Translations under genes and position numbers: made by a program
Assembly (NCBI GenBank): GCA_017532355.1
Contig: JAFXJK010000079.1
Coordinates: 1-54,646 of the forward strand
Direction: 5' to 3'
Origin: Oscillospiraceae bacterium
GTDB lineage: Bacteria; Bacillota_A; Clostridia; Oscillospirales; JAAYXM01
DNA length: 54,646 nt
Notes under the pieces: generated by a model
Database searches by the model: none
Told to the model about the DNA's origin: nothing
Seen by the model: the letters and a program-made list of their open reading frames with translations, nothing else
Shown here: positions 37,058 to 46,479 of the stretch, piece by piece
How positions within the stretch are numbered: the first letter of the stretch is position 1
Layout: each line of letters begins with the position of its first letter

Positions 37058-38413
37058 ATGAGTACCACACTTTCTGACAAACGGATGTTCTCAAACCGCG
37101 AGCTTGTAAGGCTCACCGTTCCGCTTTTCTTAAGCTCGCTTCTTTCTATTGTCACAAACCTTGTTGACTCGGCAATGGTCTCAAGCGCAGGTGAGGCGGC
37201 GGTTGCGGGCGTTTCGCTCGTCGGAAACATCACACTCGTTTTCATTATGCTCATTTCAGCGGCGACAAGCGGCGGTATCGTTATTACCTCGCAGTTTGTC
37301 GGCAAGGGCGATAGGACTCTTGCCAACGAATCGGCAAAGCAGTTTATCTACCTTGCGACTGCGGCAGGGCTTTTCATCTCCGTTATCCTCTTTTTCTTCC
37401 GTGAGCCGATACTTCGCCTCGTTTACGGCAGCGTTGATGAGGATGTTTTCAAAGCCTGCTGCGATTATCTCTTCTGGCTGTCCCTCGGGTATCCTTTCTA
37501 CGCGATAGGCGAAGGCTCGGCGTCGATTCTCCGTGCCATCGGAAAAAACACGCTCTCTGTTGTTCTTTTTATCGCATCAAACCTTTTAAATGTCATCGGT
37601 AACGCGATTTTCATCTTTGTTTTTGATATGGGTGCGGCGGGAGCAGGACTCTCTACCACAATTTCCCGCGTTGTTTGGGCTGTCGGAAGCTTAATTCTCC
37701 TGCACAACAAGAGCTTAAAGGTTCATTTTGAAAAACTTCTTCACTATAAACCCGATTGGTCTATTATCAAAAAAATCACCGTAATCGGCGGCACGAGCGG
37801 ACTTACAAACGCGCTTTTCTATATAGGAAAGCTTCTCATTTCAACGCTCACTGCGACCTTCCCGACAGCAGAAATCACGGCGTTTTCCGTTTCAAATTCA
37901 ATCTGCAACTTCTCCTGGTCGGGGCTTGGCGCGTTTTCAAATGCGCTCGTTCCGATTGTAGGTCAGTGTATGGGCGCAGGAAAGCCCGATCAGGCTCGCT
38001 TTTACACAAAGAGAATGTCAAACGCATCGCTCGTCGCTATGGTTATCCTTTTCGGTCTCACCTTTATCTTCAGAAATCAGCTCGTTCTTATGTTCGACTT
38101 TGGGTCTGAAACGCTTGCGCTTTCGGCAAATAACGTCGGCATCGGTGCTATCTTCTCAATTTTCTCAATCTATTCCTGGGCGTTTACTCCAATCAACGGC
38201 TTCCGCGCGGCGGGAGATGTCAAATACGGTCTGTATGTTTCGGTTGTAACGATGTTCGTCTTCCGCGTCGGCCTTGCATTCCTGCTCGGCAGCTACTTCA
38301 AGATGGGACTGCTCGGCCTCTGGATAGGTATGTGGGCAGACTGGTTTGCACGCGCAATTCTCAACATCATCCACTTCCGCCGCGGCAAGTGGCTTACGAA
38401 AAAGGTTATTTAA
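37058..38413 (+). CDS. MATE-family multidrug/cation exporter (copy 1)
   Basis: 451 residues, about 12 membrane helices. MATE hallmarks are VDSAMVSSAGEAAVAGVSL in the first helix pair, SIVTNLVDS, IVGQCMGAGKPDQAR at the domain junction, and FSIYSWAFTPINGFRAAGDV in the second half. It exports drugs or metabolites in exchange for Na+ or H+. GGGAGA precedes the ATG. The gene downstream is a clear paralogue, so the pair arose by duplication or acts as a heterodimer. Confidence 0.9.
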   Translation: MSTTLSDKRMFSNRELVRLTVPLFLSSLLSIVTNLVDSAMVSSAGEAAVAGVSLVGNITLVFIMLISAATSGGIVITSQFVGKGDRTLANESAKQFIYLATAAGLFISVILFFFREPILRLVYGSVDEDVFKACCDYLFWLSLGYPFYAIGEGSASILRAIGKNTLSVVLFIASNLLNVIGNAIFIFVFDMGAAGAGLSTTISRVVWAVGSLILLHNKSLKVHFEKLLHYKPDWSIIKKITVIGGTSGLTNALFYIGKLLISTLTATFPTAEITAFSVSNSICNFSWSGLGAFSNALVPIVGQCMGAGKPDQARFYTKRMSNASLVAMVILFGLTFIFRNQLVLMFDFGSETLALSANNVGIGAIFSIFSIYSWAFTPINGFRAAGDVKYGLYVSVVTMFVFRVGLAFLLGSYFKMGLLGLWIGMWADWFARAILNIIHFRRGKWLTKKVI

Positions 38414-38516
38414 ATAATCGTTGTTTTATTCAGTAACCTTTCGTTTTTGCATTGCTCTTTTTTTCACAGAACATTATAATTGAATGCAAAAGCACGTCTC
38501 TCAAGGAGTTTTATTT

Positions 38517-39875
38517 ATGGATCATGCACTCAACCAAAAACCGCCTATGTTTACAAACCGTGCGCTCGTTTCTCTTTCGGTACCCATTATGTTTGAAGGG
38601 CTCCTTTCCATTATGGCAGGCTTTGTCGACTCGGCAATGGTCTCTTCCGTCGGAGAGGCGGCAGTAAGCGCAATATCACTTATAGATTCGATAAACCTAC
38701 TGATTATCGGTTTTTTCTCCGCTCTTGCGTACGGCGGCACAGTTGTTGTTTCGCAGTATATCGGAAACGGCAACAAGGAGGCGGCAACGGAAAGCTCAAA
38801 GCAAGTGCTTTATGCCGTTACCTTCGTCTCACTTTTTGTGACGGTGGTTGTTCTTCCGTTTGTCTCACAGATTACAAGCTGGATTTATCCCGACCTTGAG
38901 CTGATAGTTTTTGAATATTCAAAAAGCTACTTTTTCATCATCGCGATAGGCTATGTCCCTATGGCAATCGGCCTTTGCACATCTTCCCTTCTCCGAGCTC
39001 AGGGCAAAACGCGAACGGCGTTTTGCCACGGAACGATTGTCAACCTCTTAAACGTTGTCGGTAACGCGGTTTTTATCTACGTTTTCGATATGGAAGTTGC
39101 AGGTGCGGCGCTTTCGACCACTCTTGTTCGTTTCCTTTACGCCCTCCTCGGAATTATCTTCCTCAAAAGCAAGTCACTTGAGTTTCCGCTTGAGAAAATT
39201 CTTCGTTACAAACCCGATTTCAAGCTTCTTAAAAAGATTTTCCTCATCGGCGGAACAAACGGACTTGAAACCTCGCTTTTCTACATAGGAAAGCTCGTCC
39301 TCTCAAGCCTTATCGCGTCGTTTGGAACTATCGCAACTGCGGCGTATGCCGTTTCGTTTAATATCTTCAACATCGCCGCAAACTGCATCTGCTCTCTCGG
39401 AACGGCTCTTCTAACCGTTGTCGGTCAATGTATCGGAGCAGGAGAGACGGAGCAGGCACGATATTATACGAAGAAGCTCACAAATGTTGCGTTCGTCCTC
39501 GTTCTCGTCTTCTACGGCACTATCTTCATTTTCAGAAATCAGCTCGTTCTTCTCTTCGGCTTTAGCGACGAGGCACTTCGTACGTCGGCATACTTCACGG
39601 GTTTTGCGGCTCTCGTTTCGATTTTCTCCATTTACTCCCACGCCTTTGTACCGATGAGCGCATTCCGCGCAGCAGGCGACGTGAAATATCCTCTTATCGT
39701 CTCACTTTCGTCTATGTTCATTTTCCGCATCGGGCTTGCCTTTGTTCTTGCAAAGGGGTTCGGCATGGAGCTTGAAGCTATCTGGCTCGGTATGTGGGCG
39801 GACTGGATTTTCCGCGCGATTCTTAACTTCTTCCGCATTCGCGGCGATCGATGGTTAAATAAAAAAATTGTTTAA
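38517..39875 (+). CDS. MATE-family exporter (copy 2)
   Basis: 452 residues. It shares the same landmarks as copy 1 at matching positions: VDSAMVSSVGEAAVSAISL, TVVGQCIGAGETEQARYY, YSHAFVPMSAFRAAGDVKYP and a closing GMWADWIFRAILN. The ATG at 38517 has AAGGAG 9 bases upstream; an in-frame ATG at 38484 lacks one. About 100 bases separate the two copies with no terminator seen, so co-transcription is likely. Confidence 0.9.
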   Translation: MDHALNQKPPMFTNRALVSLSVPIMFEGLLSIMAGFVDSAMVSSVGEAAVSAISLIDSINLLIIGFFSALAYGGTVVVSQYIGNGNKEAATESSKQVLYAVTFVSLFVTVVVLPFVSQITSWIYPDLELIVFEYSKSYFFIIAIGYVPMAIGLCTSSLLRAQGKTRTAFCHGTIVNLLNVVGNAVFIYVFDMEVAGAALSTTLVRFLYALLGIIFLKSKSLEFPLEKILRYKPDFKLLKKIFLIGGTNGLETSLFYIGKLVLSSLIASFGTIATAAYAVSFNIFNIAANCICSLGTALLTVVGQCIGAGETEQARYYTKKLTNVAFVLVLVFYGTIFIFRNQLVLLFGFSDEALRTSAYFTGFAALVSIFSIYSHAFVPMSAFRAAGDVKYPLIVSLSSMFIFRIGLAFVLAKGFGMELEAIWLGMWADWIFRAILNFFRIRGDRWLNKKIV

Positions 39876-39897
39876 AATTTTTTGGATTACATACTTT

Positions 39898-39932
39898 GCA
39901 ACGCCCGAGATTTTCGGGCGTTGCAGTTTTTT
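39898..39932 (+). terminator. Intrinsic terminator after MATE copy 2
   Basis: GCAACGCCCGA-GATTT-TCGGGCGTTGC followed by AGTTTTTT. Confidence 0.92.
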
Positions 39933-40026
39933 ACAAGGAAGTCGTCACTTTTCTTACCGCTTGTGGCAAAATATCCGCCTTTGAATGCGCGCATATTAAA
40001 AGAGAAAGGAGGCGAAAATAAAAAGG

Positions 40027-41019
40027 ATGAAAAATTTTAAAATTTCATCGAAAATTTTTGTCGCCATTATAATTTCCCTCTCACTTATAGTGGCGGCAAG
40101 CGCGGCGGAGAGTCTTATTCCGCTCGGCCATACAACGGGAATCTCGATTTCGTCCGAAGGTGCGGTGGTCGTAGGTTTTTCGGAAGACCTTACGCCAAAC
40201 CCTGCAAGGGATGCAGGCATTGCACCGGGCGATATTATCAAAAAAATCGAAAACAAAAAAATCAGTCAAAACGCGGATATACTCTCGGCAGTCCTTGAAA
40301 GCGACGGAAACCCCGTCACTATTGAGTATGTCCGAAACGGGAAAACTCATACCGTTAAGGTCTGTCCCACAAGAACAGAAGACGGCTCTTTCGTTCTCGG
40401 AATATGGGTGCGCGACTCGGTGGCAGGAATAGGAACTCTCACGTATTTAAACCCCGAGGATAATTCCTACGGTGCGCTCGGTCACGGCATCTCGGACAGC
40501 AAGACGAACACGCTGATTCCTCTTTCCGACGGCGAGCTCTTTCTTTCCTCTGTTCAGAGCGTAAAGAGAGGAAAATCAGGCGAGCCGGGCGAGCTTATCG
40601 GTAGCTTCGACACATCAGCGATTTTTGCAAATATTTCCAAAAACACGGAAGCCGGTATCTTCGGAAAAATCAAAGACCCCGACCTTCTCCGAGGAGACGG
40701 AGCACTCCCGATTGCAAAACCCAACGAAATAAAAAAGGGAGAAGCAACCATCCTCTCAAACGTCGAGGGTGATGAGGTAAAGGAATATAAAATCGAGATT
40801 ATGAACATCTACCACGGCGGCGAGGCGACAAAAAATATGCTCATCCGCGCAACCGACCCCACACTTCTTGAAAAAACAGGCGGTATCGTCTGCGGAATGT
40901 CAGGCTCGCCGATAATTCAGGACGGAAAGCTCGTCGGTGCTGTGACCCACGTTCTTGTCAACGACCCGACAAAGGGCTACGGAATATTTATTGAGAATAT
41001 GCTCGATATCGCGGAATAA
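40027..41019 (+). CDS. spoIVB: SpoIVB-like S55 serine peptidase with PDZ domain
   Basis: 330 residues. N-terminal membrane or signal segment (residues 5-26), a PDZ domain (about 50-120, PARDAGIAPGDIIKKIENKK), then the S55 domain with GALGHGISD (His/Asp) and CGMSGSPIIQDGKLVGAVTH (Ser nucleophile). In spore formers SpoIVB cuts SpoIVFA to trigger sigma-K processing. It is usually next to spo0A, which is not here, so it may be a second copy. AGGAGG lies about 14 bases before the ATG. Confidence 0.85.
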   Translation: MKNFKISSKIFVAIIISLSLIVAASAAESLIPLGHTTGISISSEGAVVVGFSEDLTPNPARDAGIAPGDIIKKIENKKISQNADILSAVLESDGNPVTIEYVRNGKTHTVKVCPTRTEDGSFVLGIWVRDSVAGIGTLTYLNPEDNSYGALGHGISDSKTNTLIPLSDGELFLSSVQSVKRGKSGEPGELIGSFDTSAIFANISKNTEAGIFGKIKDPDLLRGDGALPIAKPNEIKKGEATILSNVEGDEVKEYKIEIMNIYHGGEATKNMLIRATDPTLLEKTGGIVCGMSGSPIIQDGKLVGAVTHVLVNDPTKGYGIFIENMLDIAE

Positions 41020-41049
41020 GCTTAAATAGACAAAGCTCCCCTTTTGGGG

Positions 41050-41098
41050 GATAAAAAAGTGAGATGTAAATTAATTCTTGCGAATTAATTTACATCTC
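41050..41098 (-). terminator. Long perfect hairpin, terminator of the AraC gene
   Basis: GAGATGTAAATTAATT-CTTGCG-AATTAATTTACATCTC is a 16-bp perfect stem; read on minus it is followed by ACTTTTTTATC. It overlaps the AraC stop codon. It also marks the left edge of the AT-rich segment. Confidence 0.85.
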
Positions 41099-41879
41099 CT
41101 TTGTCTTTTGAGGGCGCGGTTCCGAAATAATTTACATACGCCTTATAGAACGACGAATAATCTTTAAATCCCGCTTCAGAACAGAGCTTTGTCAGCGCCT
41201 CGCCTTCCTCAGCAAGTCTTTTTGCGTAAATCAGCCTCTTCTGCATTATGTATTTGTGTATCGGAATACCAAATTCCTTTTTAAACATATGTGTGATTCC
41301 CGACGGTGAAATATGCACAATTTCTGCCAATGACTTTATATCAAGGCTTTCCGAAAGGTTCTCGGAAATATATTCTGCAATTAAATTCATCGGTCCTCTT
41401 TTATTTTCCCTGCTCTCTTTTTCACCACCAAAATCATACAGGTCAAGCTCGCTTACAAGCATCAGGAAAGCGGAATATGCGTGAAAGTCTGCATTTTTGC
41501 CGTTTTTTCTCAAAATATTTACAAGCTTATCACATATATACTTTATTTCTTCGCTAAAGCTTTCGATTATTCTCAGTTCGCTCATTATTTCAGACAAAAT
41601 TTCATTTTCCAAGCCACTTGCAGAAAAGCTTATTTTAAGCCTCATAAAGTCGGGATGATTTTTCGGCTTGAAAAAATGATACGTACCTGCAGGAATAATC
41701 AAGAGCGAAGGCATTTTCAGGGTGCGACGTCCCTCTATTGTGAAAAGCTCAACATCTCCTTCCAGATATAAGAGTATTTCGTGGTAAGAATGAATTTCAC
41801 GCTCTTCAATATTTTCTTTGTCTGTCAGGCAAAACGATATTTGATTTTTCGTTATTTTATTTTCCATATAATTTTTCAT
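41085..41879 (-). CDS. AraC-family regulator
   Basis: 264 residues. Cupin-like N-terminus (HSYHEILLYLEGDVELFTIE, LLIIPAGTYHFFKP) and C-terminal double HTH (LDIKSLAEIVHISPSGITHM, ALTKLCSEAGFKDYSSFYKA). The start is uncertain: neither the ATG at 41879 nor that at 41867 has a clear ribosome site. It is divergent from the M19 dipeptidase gene and probably controls that operon. Base composition is AT-rich, like its plus-strand neighbours. Confidence 0.85.
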   Translation of the reverse strand: MKNYMENKITKNQISFCLTDKENIEEREIHSYHEILLYLEGDVELFTIEGRRTLKMPSLLIIPAGTYHFFKPKNHPDFMRLKISFSASGLENEILSEIMSELRIIESFSEEIKYICDKLVNILRKNGKNADFHAYSAFLMLVSELDLYDFGGEKESRENKRGPMNLIAEYISENLSESLDIKSLAEIVHISPSGITHMFKKEFGIPIHKYIMQKRLIYAKRLAEEGEALTKLCSEAGFKDYSSFYKAYVNYFGTAPSKDKGDVN

Positions 41880-41982
41880 ATGCTCATAGTATCATATGTT
41901 TGCTTATTTTTCAATGTTTTTTGCCTGAATTTCAATTTATATTTCATAAATTGTATGCTACAATGATTTATGGGTGATATTT

Positions 41983-42900
41983 ATGTATTCATATTTTGAT
42001 GCTCATTGTGACACTATGTCAAAAATGTATAAAAAAAGGATTGGGCTTGATTCTCCTTCTCTTATGGTGAACACCCCGAATCTTCAACCTTATAAAAGCG
42101 CAATTCAGGTTTTTGCTCTTTTTAACGGCGGAGATATGAATAAAGAAAATATGATAAATTGCTTTGAATATTTCAAGGGCGAGGCAGAAAAGCTTTCATC
42201 ACAAGTTTCGATATGCGCCTCTGCAAAGGAAATAGACGAAAATAAAGCTCCGCTCTCTGCAGTTCTTTCAATAGAAGGGCTCGGCAATCAACCCGATTTT
42301 ACAACAGGCGCCATAAAGAGCTTTTATGATGTCGGAGTGCGTTTTATGAGCCTTTGCTGGAATAATGACAACATCCTCTGCGGTGGATGCGAGGGTGTAG
42401 GCGTAGGGCTGACCGATTTAGGAGCGGAAACGCTCTCGCAAATGGAAGAGCATAAAATTATTCTTGATGTTTCACATATGTCGGACAAGAGCTTTTGGGA
42501 TAGCTTTGAAAATTATTCGCTGCCCATTTGTGCAACTCACTCTGTCAGTCGCGCCGTTCATCATCACAGACGCAATCTTACCGACGAACAGTTTACGGCC
42601 ATTGTAAAACGCGGGGGTGTCGTCGGAATTAACTTCTATCCTCCGTTTCTCTGTGACGGTAAGGCCGATATCAATACGGTTATCAGGCACATCGAACACT
42701 TTATGTCGCTCGGAGGAGAGGAGAGCCTCGGTCTTGGCAGCGACTTTGACGGAATAGGCGCCTCTCCTGAAGGGCTTGCAAACTCTTCAGATATCCATAA
42801 TTTACTTGAGCGCCTCTTATCTTTAAACTATTCCGAAGAAAGCGTGAAAAAAATAGCTTATGATAACTTTAAAAATCTTTTTAAAAAGTTTACCTCATAA
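41983..42900 (+). CDS. Membrane dipeptidase family M19 (renal dipeptidase-like)
   Basis: 305 residues. FDAHCDTMSK holds the HxD metal ligands, LSIEGLG the bridging Glu, LDVSHMSDKSFWD and ATHSVSRAVHHHRRN the later His residues, and LGSDFDGIG the C-terminal Asp. M19 enzymes cleave dipeptides, including those with D-residues; some act on other amides. The ATG at 41983 follows GGGTGA; a GTG at 41974 lies inside that site. First gene of an AT-rich operon with the sialidase-fold protein and aminotransferase. Confidence 0.9.
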   Translation: MYSYFDAHCDTMSKMYKKRIGLDSPSLMVNTPNLQPYKSAIQVFALFNGGDMNKENMINCFEYFKGEAEKLSSQVSICASAKEIDENKAPLSAVLSIEGLGNQPDFTTGAIKSFYDVGVRFMSLCWNNDNILCGGCEGVGVGLTDLGAETLSQMEEHKIILDVSHMSDKSFWDSFENYSLPICATHSVSRAVHHHRRNLTDEQFTAIVKRGGVVGINFYPPFLCDGKADINTVIRHIEHFMSLGGEESLGLGSDFDGIGASPEGLANSSDIHNLLERLLSLNYSEESVKKIAYDNFKNLFKKFTS

Positions 42901-42933
42901 TTTTTAACTTACACAAATAATCAGGAGGCTTAT

Positions 42934-44049
42934 ATGAATACTAATTCTTTAAAAAAGGTTAATCTTGAAGCTTCTGTTCAGATTAACAACGGTCTTAACG
43001 AAACAAGCGCGGACGGCGCAACCCTTGCCTTTGACAAAAAATACGGCATCATGTTTTGTGCATATATGCCCGGGCCGCAGGGTAATTACGGGGAATCCAG
43101 AGGAAGAATATCGTTATCGTATTTTCCCGCTTCGCAGCCTACCAATATAAGATTTGTTACCATATCGGAAGATAAGGATGTTTATTGTCATAATATTCTG
43201 GGTCTTGGTGACGGCAAAGTCAGAGTTATTTACGAAAAAGACAGCAAGGCAGATTGCGACCATTTTACCTGCTTTAAAGATTACGACTTTCTGTCAGACA
43301 CCTTAAGCGAAGAAAAAACCGTTATGCTCAGGCGTGATGACGGCAGTATTGTTCCGTTAAACGAAACAGAACAGTTCGCGTATCTCGAAAGAAACGGTTT
43401 TTTCAATCATACATACCGTTGGTGTGAGCAAATCAGCATAGGAAGCCACACAATCTTTTCAGGTGATGACGGATATGTATATGGTGCTATAACAAGCTTT
43501 CTTGCCGAACCCATACTTTACCGTTCTGCCGACAACCTTGAGACTCTGGAGTTTTTTGCCATTTGCCCGTACACTGCACAGTATGAGATGGATTATAAAT
43601 TTTTAAACGGAAAAATCCATGCCATATTCAGAACCGATAAAGATATCGACTCTGTTGCATATACCTCCTCGAAGGATATGGGAAAAACATGGTCAGAGCC
43701 TGTGTTTTTTGAAAACAGCATACAGTGCAGACCAAGACTTATAGTTTACAACAACCAGATCCTCATGAGCTATAGTTATTTTAATGACGATACCCGACAC
43801 CGTCCCAAGATTCAGCAAGGAAGAACATCGGTAAAATTGGTTTACGGCGAGGAGCGCACCGCTGTTGCAGATCTCTACAGCGAGTACGGTATCGTTAATG
43901 TCGGGCTTGCAGAAATACTCAACGATATTTATATGGCATACAGCACAAGCGAGCTCGCGCTTGAATATCAGAACGGCAACCCCCTTGTCAGGAGCAAAGA
44001 TGCCATAAGGTATATAAAGCTTGGCAATCTTATTCCGAACAAAAATTAA
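42934..44049 (+). CDS. Sialidase-superfamily beta-propeller protein
   Basis: 371 residues, no signal peptide. The Asp-box is SKDMGKTWSEP near residue 250, with other beta-propeller turns such as GDDGYVYGAIT and FRTDKDIDSVAYTS. Arg and aromatic residues are present, but I cannot assign the Arg triad of true sialidases, so the activity is open. A strong AGGAGG precedes the ATG; 13 bases separate it from the aminotransferase gene. Confidence 0.65.
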   Translation: MNTNSLKKVNLEASVQINNGLNETSADGATLAFDKKYGIMFCAYMPGPQGNYGESRGRISLSYFPASQPTNIRFVTISEDKDVYCHNILGLGDGKVRVIYEKDSKADCDHFTCFKDYDFLSDTLSEEKTVMLRRDDGSIVPLNETEQFAYLERNGFFNHTYRWCEQISIGSHTIFSGDDGYVYGAITSFLAEPILYRSADNLETLEFFAICPYTAQYEMDYKFLNGKIHAIFRTDKDIDSVAYTSSKDMGKTWSEPVFFENSIQCRPRLIVYNNQILMSYSYFNDDTRHRPKIQQGRTSVKLVYGEERTAVADLYSEYGIVNVGLAEILNDIYMAYSTSELALEYQNGNPLVRSKDAIRYIKLGNLIPNKN

Positions 44050-44062
44050 GGGAGAAAAATAA

Positions 44063-45349
44063 ATGGAATATCCACACGGACTTCTTTTTGACGAAAAACT
44101 TCAAAAAGAATTGAAAGAAAAATTTTATTATGCAGATGAAGACCCCGAATATGGCGCAAGGCTCTTTTTTGAAAACTCGGGTGGCAGCTTAAGGCTCAAA
44201 AAATGCGTGGAGACAAAAGAGAAAACCGAACGGTTTCCCGATTGCCCCGAAAGAATCCACGAACGCTCTTTAAACCTCAAAGCAATGGTGAATAACGGAA
44301 CAAAAGAGATTCTTGAAATAATCTTTGGCGCAAAGGACGGTTCTCTCATAACAGAGCTTACGGCATCGCAGACCATGTTTCACATGGTGGGGCTGATAAT
44401 GGAGAATATCCCCGGCAAAAATGCCGTGGTATCATCACTTGAGCATCCGTCAGCATTTGATGCCATAGAGTTTTACTGCAAAAAAACAGGTAAGGAAATG
44501 CGCGTTGTGCCTGCAAACAAAAAGACGGGCGGCATCGATGTAGAGGAAGTTATCAAGTTTGTTGACAAAGACACCTGCCTTTTGAGCATTATGTCGGCAT
44601 CAAATATTTCGGGCAATATTATGGACATAGAGGCGATTGTTGAAAAAGCAAGAGAAATAAAGCCTGACCTTTATATAATTTCCGATGCTGTTCAGCACGC
44701 TCCGCACAGTGTTCTTAATGTTGAAAAGCTTAAGATTGACGGAATGAATTTCGCTCCTTACAAGTTTTTTGGCGTGCGCGGATGCGGATTTGCCTACGTT
44801 TCCGAGCGTGTTGCATCTCTTCCCCATCATAAGCTCATCGCCAAAGAGCAAAGTGTTTTTGAGCTTGGCACAAGTGCACCGGGCAATTTCGCGGCGGCGA
44901 TGGAAATTATTAACTATGTATGCGATATAGGTAAGCGCTTTTTGGAAACTGACGACAAAAAAGCTTTGTATGATGAGGGTATGCGTCGTATTCATCTGCA
45001 TGAACGGGCACTTCTTTACAGGATGCTTGAGGGAAGTCGAGAAATTCCGGGGCTTCGTCATATTCCGGGTGTTACGGTTTGCGTTGATACGGATGATTTA
45101 ACAAACCGCGACCTTATTGCCGCTATTGCCATTGACAATATTGATTTTACGGAATGTGTGGCAGAGTATCAGAAGCGCGGTGTTACCGTGTACGAAAGAG
45201 TAGATACCAGTATTTATTCTGAAAGAATTTTAAAGGCGTTAGGTCTCAATGGAGCAATAAGGGTATCTCCTCTTCATTGTCACGGCGCAGACGATATTGA
45301 TAAATTCCTTTGCATAACCGCAGAAATTGCAAAAGAAGCAAAAAAATGA
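44063..45349 (+). CDS. Class V aminotransferase (PLP enzyme, cysteine desulfurase-like)
   Basis: 428 residues. FFENSGGSLRL near the N-terminus, SLEHPSAFDAIEFYC, SDAVQHAPHSVLNV (cofactor Asp and His) and the PLP Lys in NFAPYKFFGVRGCGFAYV. The C-terminal small domain has AIRVSPLHCHGADDIDKFL. The fold covers desulfurases, serine aminotransferases and isomerase-like enzymes; the neighbours suggest an amino-acid- or amino-sugar-derived substrate, not Fe-S assembly. GGGAG ribosome site. Confidence 0.85.
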   Translation: MEYPHGLLFDEKLQKELKEKFYYADEDPEYGARLFFENSGGSLRLKKCVETKEKTERFPDCPERIHERSLNLKAMVNNGTKEILEIIFGAKDGSLITELTASQTMFHMVGLIMENIPGKNAVVSSLEHPSAFDAIEFYCKKTGKEMRVVPANKKTGGIDVEEVIKFVDKDTCLLSIMSASNISGNIMDIEAIVEKAREIKPDLYIISDAVQHAPHSVLNVEKLKIDGMNFAPYKFFGVRGCGFAYVSERVASLPHHKLIAKEQSVFELGTSAPGNFAAAMEIINYVCDIGKRFLETDDKKALYDEGMRRIHLHERALLYRMLEGSREIPGLRHIPGVTVCVDTDDLTNRDLIAAIAIDNIDFTECVAEYQKRGVTVYERVDTSIYSERILKALGLNGAIRVSPLHCHGADDIDKFLCITAEIAKEAKK

Positions 45350-45364
45350 TATTGTTGCACCCTA

Positions 45365-45694
45365 TTGACAACAGTCGTGAGCGGAAGTCCCATCATTCAG
45401 GATGGTAAGCTTGGCGGTGCAGGAAGCAATACCTTGCGTAAGGATTTTATGATTGAGCATAACCTTCCTTTCAGCAACAGACAGAAGATGATTTACAGTA
45501 TAAATAAAATTAAAAACGAAAAGGTTGAACTTTTCCTTGGCAATCACCTTGAAAACAACAAAACAGAAGAAAAACTAAGCGTTTTAAAAGACAGTAAAGT
45601 TAATCCTTTCATTGAAAATAGTCAGAAGGAATGGGACGCGTTTTTAGAAACAAGGTTGGAATTAATTAATAAAATCATTGACCAGAATCTTTAG
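45365..45694 (+). pseudogene. Chimeric fragment: SpoIVB-like motif joined to a metallo-hydrolase-like tail
   Basis: The first ~20 codons read VSGSPIIQDGKLGGA, the S55 active-site loop also seen in the SpoIVB gene (40027-41019) but with different codons and without the rest of the domain. After a break near 45423 the frame reads FMIEHNLPFSNRQKMIYSIN and FLGNHLENNKTEEKL, like the C-terminus of a metallo-beta-lactamase-fold hydrolase, and runs to a stop. It has no clear ribosome site. It looks like two gene remnants joined by deletion. Confidence 0.6.
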
Positions 45695-45711
45695 AAAGGT
45701 TGAACAAAGCT

Positions 45712-46365
45712 ATGAAAAAAACAATAGAAAGAATTGAATCTGAAAAAATTATAGCAATTGTGCGTAACGTACAAAAGGATAAACTGATAAAGCTTTGCCG
45801 GGCATTATATGATGGCGGCATACGTTTGGTGGAATGTACATACGATGCAAGCGGCATTACTACGGACGTGGAAACAGCAAATAAAATAAAACTTATAATT
45901 AGTGAATTTGGCGAGAAAATGACAGTAGGTGCCGGAACGGTGCTTACAGAAGAACAAGTTGAGCTTACAAAGGAAGCGGGGGGTAAATTTATTATTTCTC
46001 CCGATGTAAATAGGGATGTAATCAAAAAAACCAAAACCCTGGAACTTGTATCTATTCCCGGTGCTCTTACCCCCAGCGAAATCACTTCGGCAATTAGATA
46101 CGGAGCAGATTTTATAAAGCTTTTTCCCGTAAATGCAGTCGGCGGATTAGATTATATAAAAGCCGTTTCTGCACCGCTTTCCAATGTTAAATTTCTGGCA
46201 GTTGGCGGAGTAAATGAAAATAATATAGCCTCATATATAAAAGCAGGTTTTTGGGGTGTAGGTATAGGAAATGGTATTGTAAACACGAAGATGATTGAAA
46301 ATGATGACTATATCGGCATAACCAATCTGGCAAAAAAATTCAAAGAAAATTCAAAGGAGAATTAA
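45712..46365 (+). CDS. KDPG/KHG aldolase family protein
   Basis: 217 residues, class I aldolase TIM barrel. ESEKIIAIVRN begins the barrel, VGAGTVLTEEQ follows, and the Schiff-base Lys is in FIKLFPVNAVGG. The Glu is kept in LVECTYDASG, but the Arg that follows it in E. coli Eda (LRT) is absent, so the sugar acid may differ from KDPG. It splits 2-keto-3-deoxy-type acids to pyruvate. ATG at 45712; a TTG at 45700 is too close to the GAAAGG site. AT-rich. Confidence 0.82.
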   Translation: MKKTIERIESEKIIAIVRNVQKDKLIKLCRALYDGGIRLVECTYDASGITTDVETANKIKLIISEFGEKMTVGAGTVLTEEQVELTKEAGGKFIISPDVNRDVIKKTKTLELVSIPGALTPSEITSAIRYGADFIKLFPVNAVGGLDYIKAVSAPLSNVKFLAVGGVNENNIASYIKAGFWGVGIGNGIVNTKMIENDDYIGITNLAKKFKENSKEN

Positions 46366-46367
46366 TA

Positions 46368-46469
46368 TTGGAACCGGGAATTATGTTATTTATCCGCTGT
46401 AAGGTTGATATATTTGAACAAATTAAAATCCTAAAAGAAAATATGTTAAACTTGGAGAAAATCAGATAA
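46368..46469 (+). CDS. Short ORF after the aldolase gene, unrecognised
   Basis: 33 codons from TTG with AAAGGAG about 8 bases upstream, reading LEPGIMLFIRCKVDIFEQIK and ending LEKIR. It has no recognised family. It may be a small peptide or the remnant of a gene once downstream of the aldolase. A terminator follows. Confidence 0.25.
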   Translation: MEPGIMLFIRCKVDIFEQIKILKENMLNLEKIR

Positions 46470-46479
46470 AAGTACCGAA

